Below, one piece after another: positions 1-9,060 of a DNA stretch of 36,078 nucleotides. A model generated the notes under the pieces. That model searched no databases and was not told the DNA's origin. It was given only the letters and a program-made list of their open reading frames with translations. How positions within the stretch are numbered: position 1 is the first letter of the stretch; each line of letters begins with the position of its first letter. The position numbers and the translations under genes were made by a program. The DNA is from Ophiothrix spiculata. Taxonomy: Eukaryota; Echinodermata; Ophiuroidea; Amphilepidida; Ophiotrichidae. The stretch lies in assembly GCA_000969725.1 (NCBI GenBank), contig JXSR01S002848.1; one strand, written 5' to 3'.

Positions 1-1
1 T

Positions 2-97
2 GCTGGCATTGATAAAAATGAACTTCTCAAACTCATGCTAAACAGACAGCAGTGGAGAAAATTCATCATGGCTCCCGACCGCGGTCGACATAGATAG
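2..97 (+). pseudogene. 3' end of a non-LTR retrotransposon ORF2 (partial at window edge)
   Basis: Frame 2 reads 31 codons open from the window edge to a TAG at 95-97. The peptide contains NRQQWRKFI close to its end. A D/N-R-x-x-W-R-x-x-I segment just before the stop is typical of the C-terminus of endonuclease/reverse-transcriptase polyproteins of LINEs (Jockey, CR1 and RTE-like groups); this is family knowledge. The stretch is richer in GC and CpG (CCCGACCGCGGTCGAC) than its surroundings, as expected for a recently arrived element. A short TAGA microsatellite overlaps and follows the stop (91-101), as many LINE 3' ends have. Only the tail is inside the window, so clade and intactness cannot be judged. 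An ordinary host terminal exon is the alternative. Confidence 0.55.
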
Positions 98-101
98 ATA
101 G
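91..101 (+). repeat. TAGA microsatellite at LINE 3' end
   Basis: TAGATAGATAG directly overlaps the stop of the retrotransposon remnant. Short tandem repeats of this kind mark the 3' ends of several LINE clades, so this may be the element's 3' terminus. Confidence 0.4.
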
Positions 102-156
102 TCCACTTCAGTGAAAACATATGAAGCTTATTTCAAACTATTTATTTCATTTATAG

Positions 157-805
157 TAACATGCTAAAATATTATTATGTTCTGTTATATTATTAGAACA
201 GCTTAAGACTCTCTATAAATAATACACAGAAAGTTGATATCCAATTGTATAATTACAGGGTGGTAAGATAAGCCTCCCATCAGGTCTAGAAGCACATGTA
301 GGATGTAGTCATTGTTAAGGGCAATGGAATCAAGATCCTCAAGCATATATCTACATAATAAAGGAACTATATCCCATATTATACTTCCATGTCCTCAAGC
401 AATACTTCAGGTGTCAGTGACACTTATCCCTAAGCCATGCCTCTGACATAAGCCTCTCACTAGAAATACTCCAAGTAACATGCTAAAATATTAGATAAGT
501 TTTAGACTCTCTATGAATAATACACAGAAAGTTGATACCCAATTGTATAATTACAGGGTGGTAAGTTAAGCCATCTCATCAGGTCTAGAAGCACATGTAG
601 GATGTAGTCATTGTTAAGGGCAATCGAATCAAGATCCTCAAGCATATATCTACATAATAAAGGAACTATATCCCATATTATACTTCCATGTTCTCATGCA
701 ATACTTCAGGTGTCAGCGACACTAATTCGTAAGCCATGCCTCCTAAATATGCCTCTCACTAGAAATACTCCCAAGTGTCAATGACACTGATTCCTAAGCC
801 ATGTA
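157..805. repeat. Tandem duplication, two copies plus a partial third
   Basis: Copy 1 (157-475) and copy 2 (476-772) both begin TAACATGCTAAAATATTA and run through TACACAGAAAGTTGATA, GGTCTAGAAGCACATGTAGG and ATACTTCAGGTGTCAG. Copy 2 is about 20 bp shorter because of a deletion near its start (copy 1 has an extra TTATGTTCTGTTATATTATT stretch). A partial third copy of the motif GTGTCAnTGACACT...CTAAGCCATG runs from about 773 to 805. Identity looks high, so the duplication is fairly recent. No coding potential is seen. Confidence 0.9.
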
Positions 806-839
806 TCCACCGTGGTAAATTACAATATTCCAAGGTGAC

Positions 840-2120
840 AGTATATGATGAATGAAAATACAATTTTTAAACAGGAATTGAGTTACCATTGTGGCATGCA
901 TTTAAATGTTTGGTAGTCTAACTCACATGAATCAATGATGGTAAAATATCATTTTAAAATTAAAATCATGACCATATTTGGAGAGCTTGTGTGAGGTAGA
1001 GGAACTTTAAACAGACTTCATATAATGCAATTTTTACAAGCAACATGAAGCAAAGTCTTTGGAAAAATGAATTTGTCAAGGCGCATTAAGGTTAAGGTTG
1101 TTTTTGATCCTAATTGAATGCAGTTGCCTTTCTTGAATTGACCAATTGAGTTTTATGGACTTTTTTTTATGTTGTCTGTTTGGTTTGTATGTGATGTCTA
1201 TCATTTGTAAACGTCATTGACCTAATTATTTTGTATCCTATAAATATAAGAGTTTCAAACTGACATTTTTTCTAAATGTATAATTTTTATTTTTGTCTTT
1301 GTTTTTTATTCCTTTCATATCCTCATCAATGCCAACCAATCTCTTCTGGACGGTGGTCATAATAGGTATGTACATCTGGATTTGTTTAAAAGACAAAGCT
1401 TGGAAAAAGTTTCCCTTGTTTTAACAAAAGAAATGCATGGAATATAACATACGTTTCATCTTAAACAATTGAATATAATCCTGAAGATATTAAAAAATAC
1501 CTTCAGGAGTATATGTATTTATTCTTAAAAATGCTTAGGGCAATGTAATTAGTATTTAATAAATATTCTATAGACTATATGAATTGTCTATAGGCAAAGA
1601 AAAAAATCTTGGATGGCATGAACAAAAATACATGGTAAGGGTTGCATTTACAAACAATAGGGCCCTGCACTTTGGATTTTCATTAAAACCTGTCCAATAA
1701 TTTTTTTGTAAAGCCTTTAGGTTGAAAAGCATGCTATCTGCTATGAATTTCTTATTTGTATCTATGTTTGCAATCAATATTGTCTACTATTAGTGAACTC
1801 AAATGCCCATATGCATCATATGGGTAATATGTTTAGGCATTTGAGCCGGAATGAGAGTAAGTCAAAAAAAAAAAAAAAAAAAACTACAATACTGAATCCA
1901 CATAGACCGCATTTTTTACATTATTTTAAAAATGTTAAATTTGTTGTCATATAATTTTTAGTAATAAATAAGTGTGTTTCTCTAACAAAATGGGCAGATT
2001 GGACATGAACGAAGATTTTGACTAAATGTCCTCTAAAGAAAAAAAAAAAGGTGAACAGTTGATTATTTTTCATACCTTAGAAAGTACTTTGAAATGTCAT
2101 TATTTATTGATTATGTTTTG
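840..2120. other. Non-coding AT-rich DNA, no recognisable element
   Basis: No convincing ORF, tRNA or terminal inverted repeat was seen here. A 20-A homopolymer lies at 1864-1883. It could be the poly(A) of a retroposed sequence, but nothing recognisable precedes it. Confidence 0.5.
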
Positions 2121-2124
2121 CCAT

Positions 2125-2770
2125 TGTACTCAAATAATCCAACAACTTAAAACTTAATTTGCAGCTGCCTGCTGTATGCTTTAATCTCTAAATGGAAAAT
2201 GAAGAAAATGTCATATATATCATTACAAAGTTAAGAATATGAAGAATGAAAGTGAGTAATAAACTTAAAGCAGTACTATCAGATTTTGATCAAAAATGGT
2301 TTCTAGTAAAAACAGCATAAAATGGATTAATGTGACTGTCTAAAAGCGTTTTTGAGTGTATTTTGTGAAAAAAATTGTTTTGCCACCAAAAAATGGATAA
2401 AAAGCACATGTATGCTTTCCTATACTAATACATATGGAATTAAATTCGGGATCCCGAATTTAATTCAACAAATTTCCATAACAGAAAAAGTAAGCATCTT
2501 TGAGCCAAATTGTTTGAGGGTATTAATATCTACCAAAAACAAGCCCAAACAGCTAAAAAAACTCAAAAGTCATGGGTGACAGGGAGCGCTTCATTTTTAA
2601 CACTTTAACACTTAATTGCTTTCAGATGTACTCTAATAATCCAACAATTTTAAACTTAATTTGCAGCTGACTGCCCTATGCTTTAAACTCTAAATGGAAA
2701 ATGAAGAAAATGTCACCAAAATATCATTAAAACATTGCGAATATGAAGAATGAACGTGAGTAATAAGCTC
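2125..2770. repeat. Duplicated ~140-bp segment split by a 361-bp spacer
   Basis: 2125-2265 and 2627-2770 align over TAATCCAACAA, AAACTTAATTTGCAGCTG, CTCTAAATGGAAAATGAAG and GAAGAATGAA(A/C)GTGAGTAATAA. A more diverged third relative, around 3793-3890, shares CTCTAAATGGAAAATGAA. The spacer 2266-2626 contains the perfect palindrome at 2437-2466. Whether the spacer is an insertion or part of a longer duplicated unit cannot be decided here. Confidence 0.85.
2437..2466. repeat. Perfect 30-bp palindrome centred on GGGATCCC
   Basis: GAATTAAATTCGGG is followed at once by ATCCCGAATTTAATTC, so the whole 30 bp equals its own reverse complement with no spacer. The flanks continue imperfectly (TATG before and TTCCATA after, with an extra AACAAAT on the right). 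It could extrude as a cruciform, be the centre of a foldback element, or be the fused ends of two inverted copies. The sequence does not decide between these. Confidence 0.9.
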
Positions 2771-2968
2771 AATTGTAAAATTTGTACTTTTCCACTCATC
2801 GAGTTGGAGTACCTATCAAATATGATCAACCAATGCCCCAATTCTAAGTAATCAAATAAACAGTCTTTGCAAATAATCACAATCCAAGTTGATTTTTTTA
2901 AACAGTCGAGAAACATTCAATTGTAGTTCTCTAAGTTCCCTTTAAGAGAAGGACTTGAGCTTCCCACT

Positions 2969-3718
2969 TACTGATCTCCTAGACACATAAATTGTCCAGT
3001 TGGATTTGTCTATTGCAAGTAAGACATTTTTTCAGTTGTGCAATGCAATGTCTAAATGCAGTCAAATCAATAAGGCTTTACAGGTCTAGTTTCTGCTGGA
3101 CATTCGCAAATGCATAAGTGCCTGCTGGACTACAGAATTGATTATTGCTGTGATGGTCTATTTTGTAAGTATCAGATGACCATCAATAGTTGTAAGGCTG
3201 CACTTAAAGTTTCTAGGGTGATGAAGCACTTGCGAAATAGAGTTTAACATCTTCTTGAAGTATGTCTTGTGACCTTTTTTAGACTGAGTTTCTTTAAGCT
3301 TAAGATGCATGGATATTTGTTTCTTTAGTGTTAGGCTTTGTTGTACTGATCTCCAAGATACACTAATTTCCTGGTTGGGGTTGTCTTTCACAAGTAAGAA
3401 ATTTTTTAGTTGTGCAATGCAATGTCTAAATGCAGTCAAATCAATAAGGCTTTACAGGTCTAGTTTCTGCTGGACATTCGCAAATGCATTAAATGCCTGC
3501 TGGACTACAGAATTGATTGTTGCTTTGATGGTCTATTTTGTAAGTATCAGATGACCATCAATAGTTGTAAGGTTGCACTTAAAGTTTCTAGGGTGATGAA
3601 GCACTTGTGAAATAGAGTTTAACATCTTCTTGAAGTATGTCTTGTGACCTTTTAAACTGAGTTTCTTTACGCTCAAGATGCATGGTTACTTGTTTCTTTG
3701 ATGATGGACTTTGTTGTA
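2969..3718. repeat. Tandem duplication of a ~375-bp unit
   Basis: Copy 1 (2969-3343) and copy 2 (3344-3718) share long identical runs, such as TGTGCAATGCAATGTCTAAA, GGTCTAGTTTCTGCTGGACA and ATCTTCTTGAAGTATGTCTT. Both begin TACTGATCTCC and end before TTGTTGTA. The unit carries the decayed minus-strand reading frame described in the next entry. Confidence 0.9.
3158..3550 (-). pseudogene. Decayed peptide-like reading frame inside the tandem duplication
   Basis: On the minus strand one frame stays protein-like from about 3550 to 3158, broken by TAG at 3533-3535 and TAA at 3452-3454. Between the two stops it reads TIKATINSVVQQAFNAFANV and then QQKLDL. After the second stop come SLIDLTAFRHCIAQLKNFLL, a stretch with NPNQEISVSWRSVQQSL, and a lysine-rich tail. 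Copy 1 of the duplication repeats FANVQQKLDL-stop-SLIDLTAFRHCIAQLK but has a one-base deletion (GCATAAGTG against GCATTAAATG in copy 2). The TAA is shared by both copies, so inactivation preceded the duplication. I do not recognise the family. The helical, Q/K-rich composition may suggest a coiled region, or it may be chance in AT-rich DNA. Confidence 0.35.
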
Positions 3719-3914
3719 CATAACAAAAGTTTTCTTTTTGCTATGGGAAGTTATTTTACTTACTTAATGAATAAATTCATCACATTTTGCTATTATACCC
3801 TTATAATATCCCACAACTTTGATACTGGCTTATTATTATAACTGGGTAATTCATGAATGGTGCTCTCTAAATGGAAAATGAAACAATGAAAGTATGACAT
3901 ATTTGATACCAATT

Positions 3915-4125
3915 AACCTTAACACCACCGAACGTCACAAAATCCCCATTCTACAAAATCCAAATACGTCACAGACCGGAGTTAGCTATAATCACGAAAA
4001 TGCTGCCAGGGCAGTGTATACCTGTTGGCTTGAATCAGTAAATGTCGGATCGGGATGCAAGAGGTCCCGGGTTTGATTACAGGGGAAACCATCCGTTTTT
4101 AGCATGTAAATTTCTGAGGATAACA
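3915..4125 (+). mobile_element. tRNA-like SINE copy 1 (plus strand)
   Basis: This segment aligns with the reverse complement of 17530-17747: AACCTTAAC...ACACCG, CACAAAATC, AAATACGTCA, the pair GACCGGAGTTAGCTATAATC / GACTGGAGTTAACTATGATC, GGCAG, GAGGTCC(C/T)GGGTTTGA, GGGGAAACCA(T/C)CC and AACATGCAAATTT-like ends. GGTTTGATTAC at 4070-4080 resembles a pol III B box, with a poorer A-box-like TGGCTTGAATCAGTAA about 40 bp upstream. A tRNA-derived head followed by an unrelated tail is the usual SINE design. The copy is heavily mutated and surely inactive. Confidence 0.6.
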
Positions 4126-5935
4126 TGAAGAAATCCAATATGTTATGAACTTAATTTTGAAATTCAGGATGTTTCTGATATTGAGTTCTGCTTTGAGAGA
4201 AGGTGTTCTATTTTAGACACTATATTTATCTAAACACAATGGTAAAATCTCAGTGACAAAATTATGATTCAAACACTTGTTTTGTTGAAAAAGATATTCA
4301 TAGCTTAAAAATCTCATCTAAATATCATTTTTATTTAAAATTCTAGTACAAGATGATAAATTAAAAACAGTACTAATATATTAATATTTTTATTTGATCA
4401 TATTTTTAGGAAATTTCTTTGTTTAATATTATAATCCCATATGAAAAGAGTGGCAAGCCCTAGGTAGTACTAAATATTTAAACAATCTCTCAAGACCTCT
4501 TAAAAATGTTGCATTATTCACCATGAGTCCAACTGAGGTACACACAATGACAGCTATCAACTTGTTACTCTTACTTGTGATATAAATGAGAAATATAGGT
4601 CAACAGGATTAAAAGTAAGCACTTTTCTGTGCTTCCAACCTACTTGAAGACTTGCAAGGCGTTGTGCCAGATTTCTGAAAAGTGCATTTATATAGATAAG
4701 CAGATTGCAAGAGTTTGAAGTATTCTGTGAATATTGAGCATGATATGAGACATGTTTTGAGGGTGGCAGAGACTCTTCCACAAGAGGTGAAGTAGAAGGA
4801 AGAGGTCACATGAAAATCTAGTACATTAAATGTATAGGTTCCTATCTTAGCATGTGTATAATTTACTTTTAACTGATTGACCTTGACCTTTGAAATGCAT
4901 ATTGCGAAATTTTAACCTCAGTTTGCTTCTTGTTTTATCTGGAGAGGCAAAAGAATGTATGCAACCCTGGAGATGAGGCTGTTATGAAAATACAAAAGAA
5001 ATAGAAAATAGGTATACCAATAGTTTTACATTATCTCCGAAAGTATAAAGAATTTGGAGGTGAAATTTTGGATTTAGAATCAGAAAAATATTTGCTTTGA
5101 TATAGCATCAAAAAATATGATCGGAACCTACACCTTTAATACATCTAGCACAATCAGCTACAGATAAATCCTCACATGTAAATGCACATGCATGATTTTG
5201 TTTTTCCCTTTTCCAAATGTTACATTTTAAATGTTTTGAGGTGCTGATTTTAATGTATTTAAAAGTATAAGAATAGATTACCACCACAATCATGTGATTG
5301 TTGGTGTATTATATTTTCTTGAAGTAAATGATCAGCTCTAGGGTGATTTTGACACTAAATGCAAATTTTGAAAGTAAACACAAATATGACTGATTACAGG
5401 CTTCAATTACAAGAAAAAATATATTCTTCATATAGGTAATGTAGCCACACTTCATTTATTAGGTATAAAAACTTGAACAAATTTTCCATTGTGTTTGTTA
5501 TTTGTTCTGTTTGCTTTTAATAAGGATAAACACAATTTGAGTTCATCTAATGAATAATATGAATTTCTCTAATTTTATATGACCAATGCAAACAATCCCT
5601 TAGCTCAGAATGAAATGAAGCAAGCAAGAAAAGTCATTGAACAATGAGTAGCTACATACAATGCATTTGATGATAGAGCGTTATTAGTTATTCTGGTTTC
5701 CGAACCTGATTTGAGTTAAGTGTCTTTAGATTGAAGACAATAAAATATATTAATAATGAGAATTTCTATCACTAAATTTACTTATTTCCTCCTATAGAAT
5801 GTAGGACCATAAGACCCATCAAGTATTACTTCCATAAATAACATTGAGATGATAACATAAGATTTCCTTTACTTGTATCAGGTTTTACTTGTAACAGAGT
5901 CTCTTAAGCTTTTAGGTTATTCAATGTTACATTAG
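4126..5935. other. Non-coding DNA; SINE tail-like fragment at 5107-5150
   Basis: No gene was seen. At 5107-5150, ATCAAAAAATATGATCGGAA and the following CCTACACCTTTAATACATCTAGCAC resemble 17480-17520 beside the second SINE-like copy (ATCAAAAAAGTGATCGGAAT then ACACACCTTTAACCCTAACAC). A related tail fragment may therefore lie here. The weak overlapping minus-strand ORFs at 4557-4809 have no recognisable domain. Confidence 0.4.
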
Positions 5936-6018
5936 ATTATTCCATCTGGATGCTAAAATCTTTAGCTATTGCAATAAAACATTCTGATTAATGTGCTATG
6001 TTACTCATGCACTTAAAA

Positions 6019-6463
6019 GGTGTCTGGTCCATGATAGATCTGCCTAAAAAATTTCTAGTAAAAGATATTTTATCGATGTTGAACCAATTTTTAAAATAAA
6101 AATTGGGGATTTACCGGATTCGTTTTTGCATGCGAGTCGGTTTAAAAACAGCATTTTTGGAGGTTTTTTGGGAAAAATTAGTACAGTGGTCTATAGGAAA
6201 TGTGGCAAAAGTGACATTATTTAGTGATGATTCACTAAAAATTGTTGTCAATTTTATTACAAAAGTTGTGCGCAAGTATGTTCTTTCAAATATAACAATA
6301 AAAATTGGGGGTCACCGAACTAATTTTCCAGAAAAATATTAAAGTATGCCAATTTTTAGCTTCAAAACACTACTCAGAGCCTATGTGCATGCGTATTGCG
6401 GCATTTACCAACTCGGAAACTAGCACGTACTGGTACGCGTGGACGGCACGTTGACCAGACACC
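6019..6463. mobile_element. MITE with GGTGTCTGGTC ends (445 bp)
   Basis: The left end GGTGTCTGGTCC and right end GACCAGACACC are inverted repeats of 11 bp. Both are flanked by TTAAAA (6013-6018 and 6464-6469), readable as a 6-bp target duplication or as a TTAA site with added A's. Inside, AAAAATTGGGGATTTACCGG (6099-6118) and AAAAATTGGGGGTCACCG form a direct repeat. The right third is CpG-rich, unlike the host DNA. A 79-codon open frame within it has no recognisable domain, so this is non-autonomous. TTAA targets are used by piggyBac and Kolobok; the ends do not identify either. Confidence 0.7.
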
Positions 6464-6614
6464 TTAAAAAAATCCCCATTGCATTATATTATAGATTAAA
6501 TCAAAAACATATTGCCTACCTAACTAATAATATTGTAAGCTTGGATGTTCATTATTATTCCATCTGAGGAATGACTGCAATAAAACACATTATATCATGA
6601 TTACAGTGATTTGA

Positions 6615-6644
6615 GCCGTGCAATAGTTCGCACTATTGCACGGC
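6615..6644. repeat. Perfect 13-bp stem, 4-nt loop hairpin
   Basis: GCCGTGCAATAGT, loop TCGC, ACTATTGCACGGC. The core TGCAATAGT is reused in the larger foldback just downstream, so the two are related. Confidence 0.85.
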
Positions 6645-6678
6645 ATGAAACAAACCTGTGTGATATCATGATATAAAA

Positions 6679-6839
6679 CAAATATTGAATGCCTATGCAC
6701 GTGCAATAGTACAAACTATATCATTCGGTCAAATTTGGACTGATCCATTTCACTCGGCTACGCCTCGTGAAATAGAAAAGTCCAAATTTGACCTCATGAT
6801 ATAGTTTGTACTATTGCACTCTCAGGCATTAAATATTTG
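6679..6839. mobile_element. 161-bp foldback element (long interrupted hairpin)
   Basis: Nested pairing blocks run inward: CAAATATTGAATGCCT with AGGCATTAAATATTTG; GTGCAATAGTACAAACTATA with TATAGTTTGTACTATTGCAC; GGTCAAATTTGGACT with AGTCCAAATTTGACC; ATTTCAC with GTGAAAT. The loop is TCGGCTACGCCTC. Transcripts would form a long near-perfect hairpin. It is best read as a MITE of foldback type; it has no coding capacity. Confidence 0.8.
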
Positions 6840-7042
6840 TATACTAATTAATGTGCTATGTTACCGATACATTTTGTTTAAAAAACAGTGCAATGATATC
6901 AGTTCTATACAGGATTCCAGGGATAGGATTTTACTCAGCCTATTAAATATGTTGTTAGATAATTAAAATGAGAAAGTTTTCTACTTATGTTTTATTTCAT
7001 CAAAATAAAATATTTTTCTGTTAATTTCTATTGTTGGTTAAG

Positions 7043-7280
7043 CATACCCTATATATAATTTTGATCATAAGAACCCCTTCAGCTGCACTTCAAATCCTGA
7101 TGTGGTGAAAAATTACAGGGGTCCTCCTGTTAGCTTGTTATATTTTATTCACCAGATCAGTAAGTACTTTCATATTTTGTGTTTCCAAAACAGTAATTTT
7201 TTGCCGTGTATGGATTTGAATGTGTTCTTATGATCAAGGTAACATGTTCTTATGATCAATGTAACAGGGTATATAGGAAT
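7043..7280. repeat. Imperfect inverted repeat with a 22-bp tandem unit at one arm
   Basis: TGATCATAAGAAC at 7062-7074 is inverted relative to GTTCTTATGATCA at 7224-7236 and 7246-7258. Outer flanks also pair loosely (TACCCTATATATA against TATATAGG). The right arm is duplicated in tandem: TGTTCTTATGATCAAGGTAA CA (7223-7244) then the same with AATG for AAGG (7245-7266). It may be an old foldback; no target duplication is evident. Confidence 0.5.
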
Positions 7281-8042
7281 GGTTTCACTAAAAACAAGAT
7301 ATCATTAAAGGGACAAGTTCCTCTCAATTGTTGTCAACATGTTTTATTTCTAATACTTCTGTTTTTAAGCAATATTATGTGTGTGTTGTTCTGTTAGACT
7401 ATATAAAACATTCACATTTATTTGATAGATTTTGCAAGATTTGTTTGTATTCATATTTTTTTTATTGTTCAGCAAAAAAAAAAAAAATTACAAGTAACAC
7501 CCGCTGATGTTTAATTATTCATGACATGATTTATCATTTATTATATGAAATATTTTATTGCTTGATGAAGACTTAAGTGTAGACTCTCTGTCTTCATACA
7601 GTGAATTTCATTCAGTAAACATACACAATGTCTTTTTTTTTTTTAAATAAAAGATGGTTTGAAAATCCCATGATGCCATACTAGTATCACATCAATTTGT
7701 AAGACAACTTCATTTAATGAGAAATTTTCACAAGAACAAAACTAAACAAACAAGGGTTATTTTGAATTAGCAAGGCATGTATAGGGGTCACTTGCAAGAG
7801 GAGGGGGTCAACAGCCCTTTTTGAGCTTGATTTTCCCTAGAGGCTGGATTCTAATGCTAAGAGAGGCTGAACCGGCTGATATAGTAAGATTTTCTGTCAT
7901 TTTTCTCCCAGTCAAATCCATCAGAGGGAGTAGTCTGCCCTCCTTAAATATTAATCCAATACTTGTATTGTACATGATCAGATGACAAAGAGTTGAAATA
8001 TGATGGATTCACCTGTGACTGAAATATAATATAGACAGTCCC
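7281..8042. other. Non-coding AT-rich DNA with homopolymer runs
   Basis: Nothing gene-like was seen. An A-run lies near 7475-7487 and a T-run near 7632-7643. Confidence 0.5.
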
Positions 8043-8642
8043 ATTCTACAATTTGAATATATAAAATATTTAAAACAAGATCAATACAACTGTAACAAAA
8101 CTGTGGAGGATAACGGATGACCTATCTAATTCCAGTTTCCTTTTACAAGTGGTAAACAAAACATGTTATTGCTAATGCAAAGTAATGTATCATTTTTCAA
8201 AGATGTGAAACAAGAAAATCCTTGTCCCATTTCTTGTCCAATTCCTAATCATATCTTGGGGGTATTGATTACAAACTGGCTGATAAAAGCCTTGCACAAG
8301 GAATGTAGACAAGATGTGAACATACTTTAAGGTCAGACGGATATTCGATTCAAAGATTTCAATATATAAAATAATTAAAACGCGATAAATAAAAGTGTAA
8401 CTAAAGTCTGGTGGATAACTGGTAACCTATCTAATTCCAGTTTCCTTTTACAAGTGGTAACAAAACATGTTATTGCTAAAGCAAAGTACTATATCACTTT
8501 TCAAAGATGTGAAACAAGAAAATCCTTGTCCCATTTCTTGTCCATTTCCTAATCATATCTGCGGGGTATTGATTACAAACTGGCTGATAAAAGCCTTGCA
8601 CAAGGAATGTAGACAATATGTTAACATACTTTAAGGTCAGAC
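8043..8642. repeat. Tandem duplication, period ~304 bp, high identity
   Basis: Copy 1 (8043-8340) and copy 2 (8347-8642) share long exact blocks such as CCTATCTAATTCCAGTTTCC, TTTTACAAGTGGTAA, GATGTGAAACAAGAAAATCC and AAACTGGCTGATAAAAGCCT. The first ~60 bp of each copy is less conserved than the rest. No coding potential. Confidence 0.92.
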
Positions 8643-8794
8643 AGAACTGACACTTCTTTCAAGACTGAAAAAGTATATCAGATCACATCTGAAGATTGTC
8701 AGTGAAATGGAATGAAACCATATTTAACTGGTGATATGAAATTTAAAATTCAAGATATTTGAAAGATTTTTAGTATTTCAAGAATGCTAATGCT

Positions 8795-9060
8795 AACTGC
8801 CTTCACCAGTTGTTCTTGACCACTCTGGAAGTAATCAAGTGCAATTTTAGTACTTTTTTAGTATCTTTTTTAATTTTACAGAATGCAGAAATTATTGCTA
8901 TTGGAAACTGTCACTGGTTGTTCGTGACCACTCTGTAAAAAATCAAGTACAACATTCTTGAGGAGCACATTTGGAACTTCATTCTAGTACTAGAATTGTA
9001 CTAAAGTTTGCACATTATGAATATTGTACTAGAATTGCATTCAGTTTTTACCAGGGCATG
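8795..9060. repeat. Small direct repeats
   Basis: CACCAGTTGTTCTTGACCAC TCTGGAAGTAATCAAGTGCAA (about 8812-8852) recurs as CACTGGTTGTTCGTGACCAC TCTGTAAAAAATCAAGTACAA (about 8912-8952). The phrase TGTACTAGAATTG or its relatives recurs between 8980 and 9045. This is a degenerate local repeat. Confidence 0.6.

Larger units (their letters stand above)
5936..6870. repeat. Short duplicated segment flanking a MITE; copy 2 carries a foldback
   Basis: 5936-6006 (ATTCCATCTG...GCAATAAAACA...TTAATGTGCTATGTTAC) reappears as 6553-6590 plus 6843-6863. In the second copy about 250 bp of inverted-repeat sequence separates GCAATAAAACACATTA from TAATTAATGTGCTATGTTAC. The first copy therefore approximates the empty site of the foldback. 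Confidence 0.7.

Noticed and set aside
3309..3554. Plus-strand 81-codon frame in the 375-bp duplication
   Set aside because: It is antisense to the better supported minus-strand peptide relic, and its cysteine/leucine-rich composition looks like a shadow.
4557..4809. Overlapping minus-strand frames containing SFYFTSCGRV, reminiscent of a LINE C-terminus
   Set aside because: The similarity is only a short impression; the following WNSLP-like signature is missing and the frame is short.
6103..6342. 79-codon frame inside the GGTGTCTGGTC element
   Set aside because: Far too short for a transposase, no catalytic motifs, and it does not begin with ATG.
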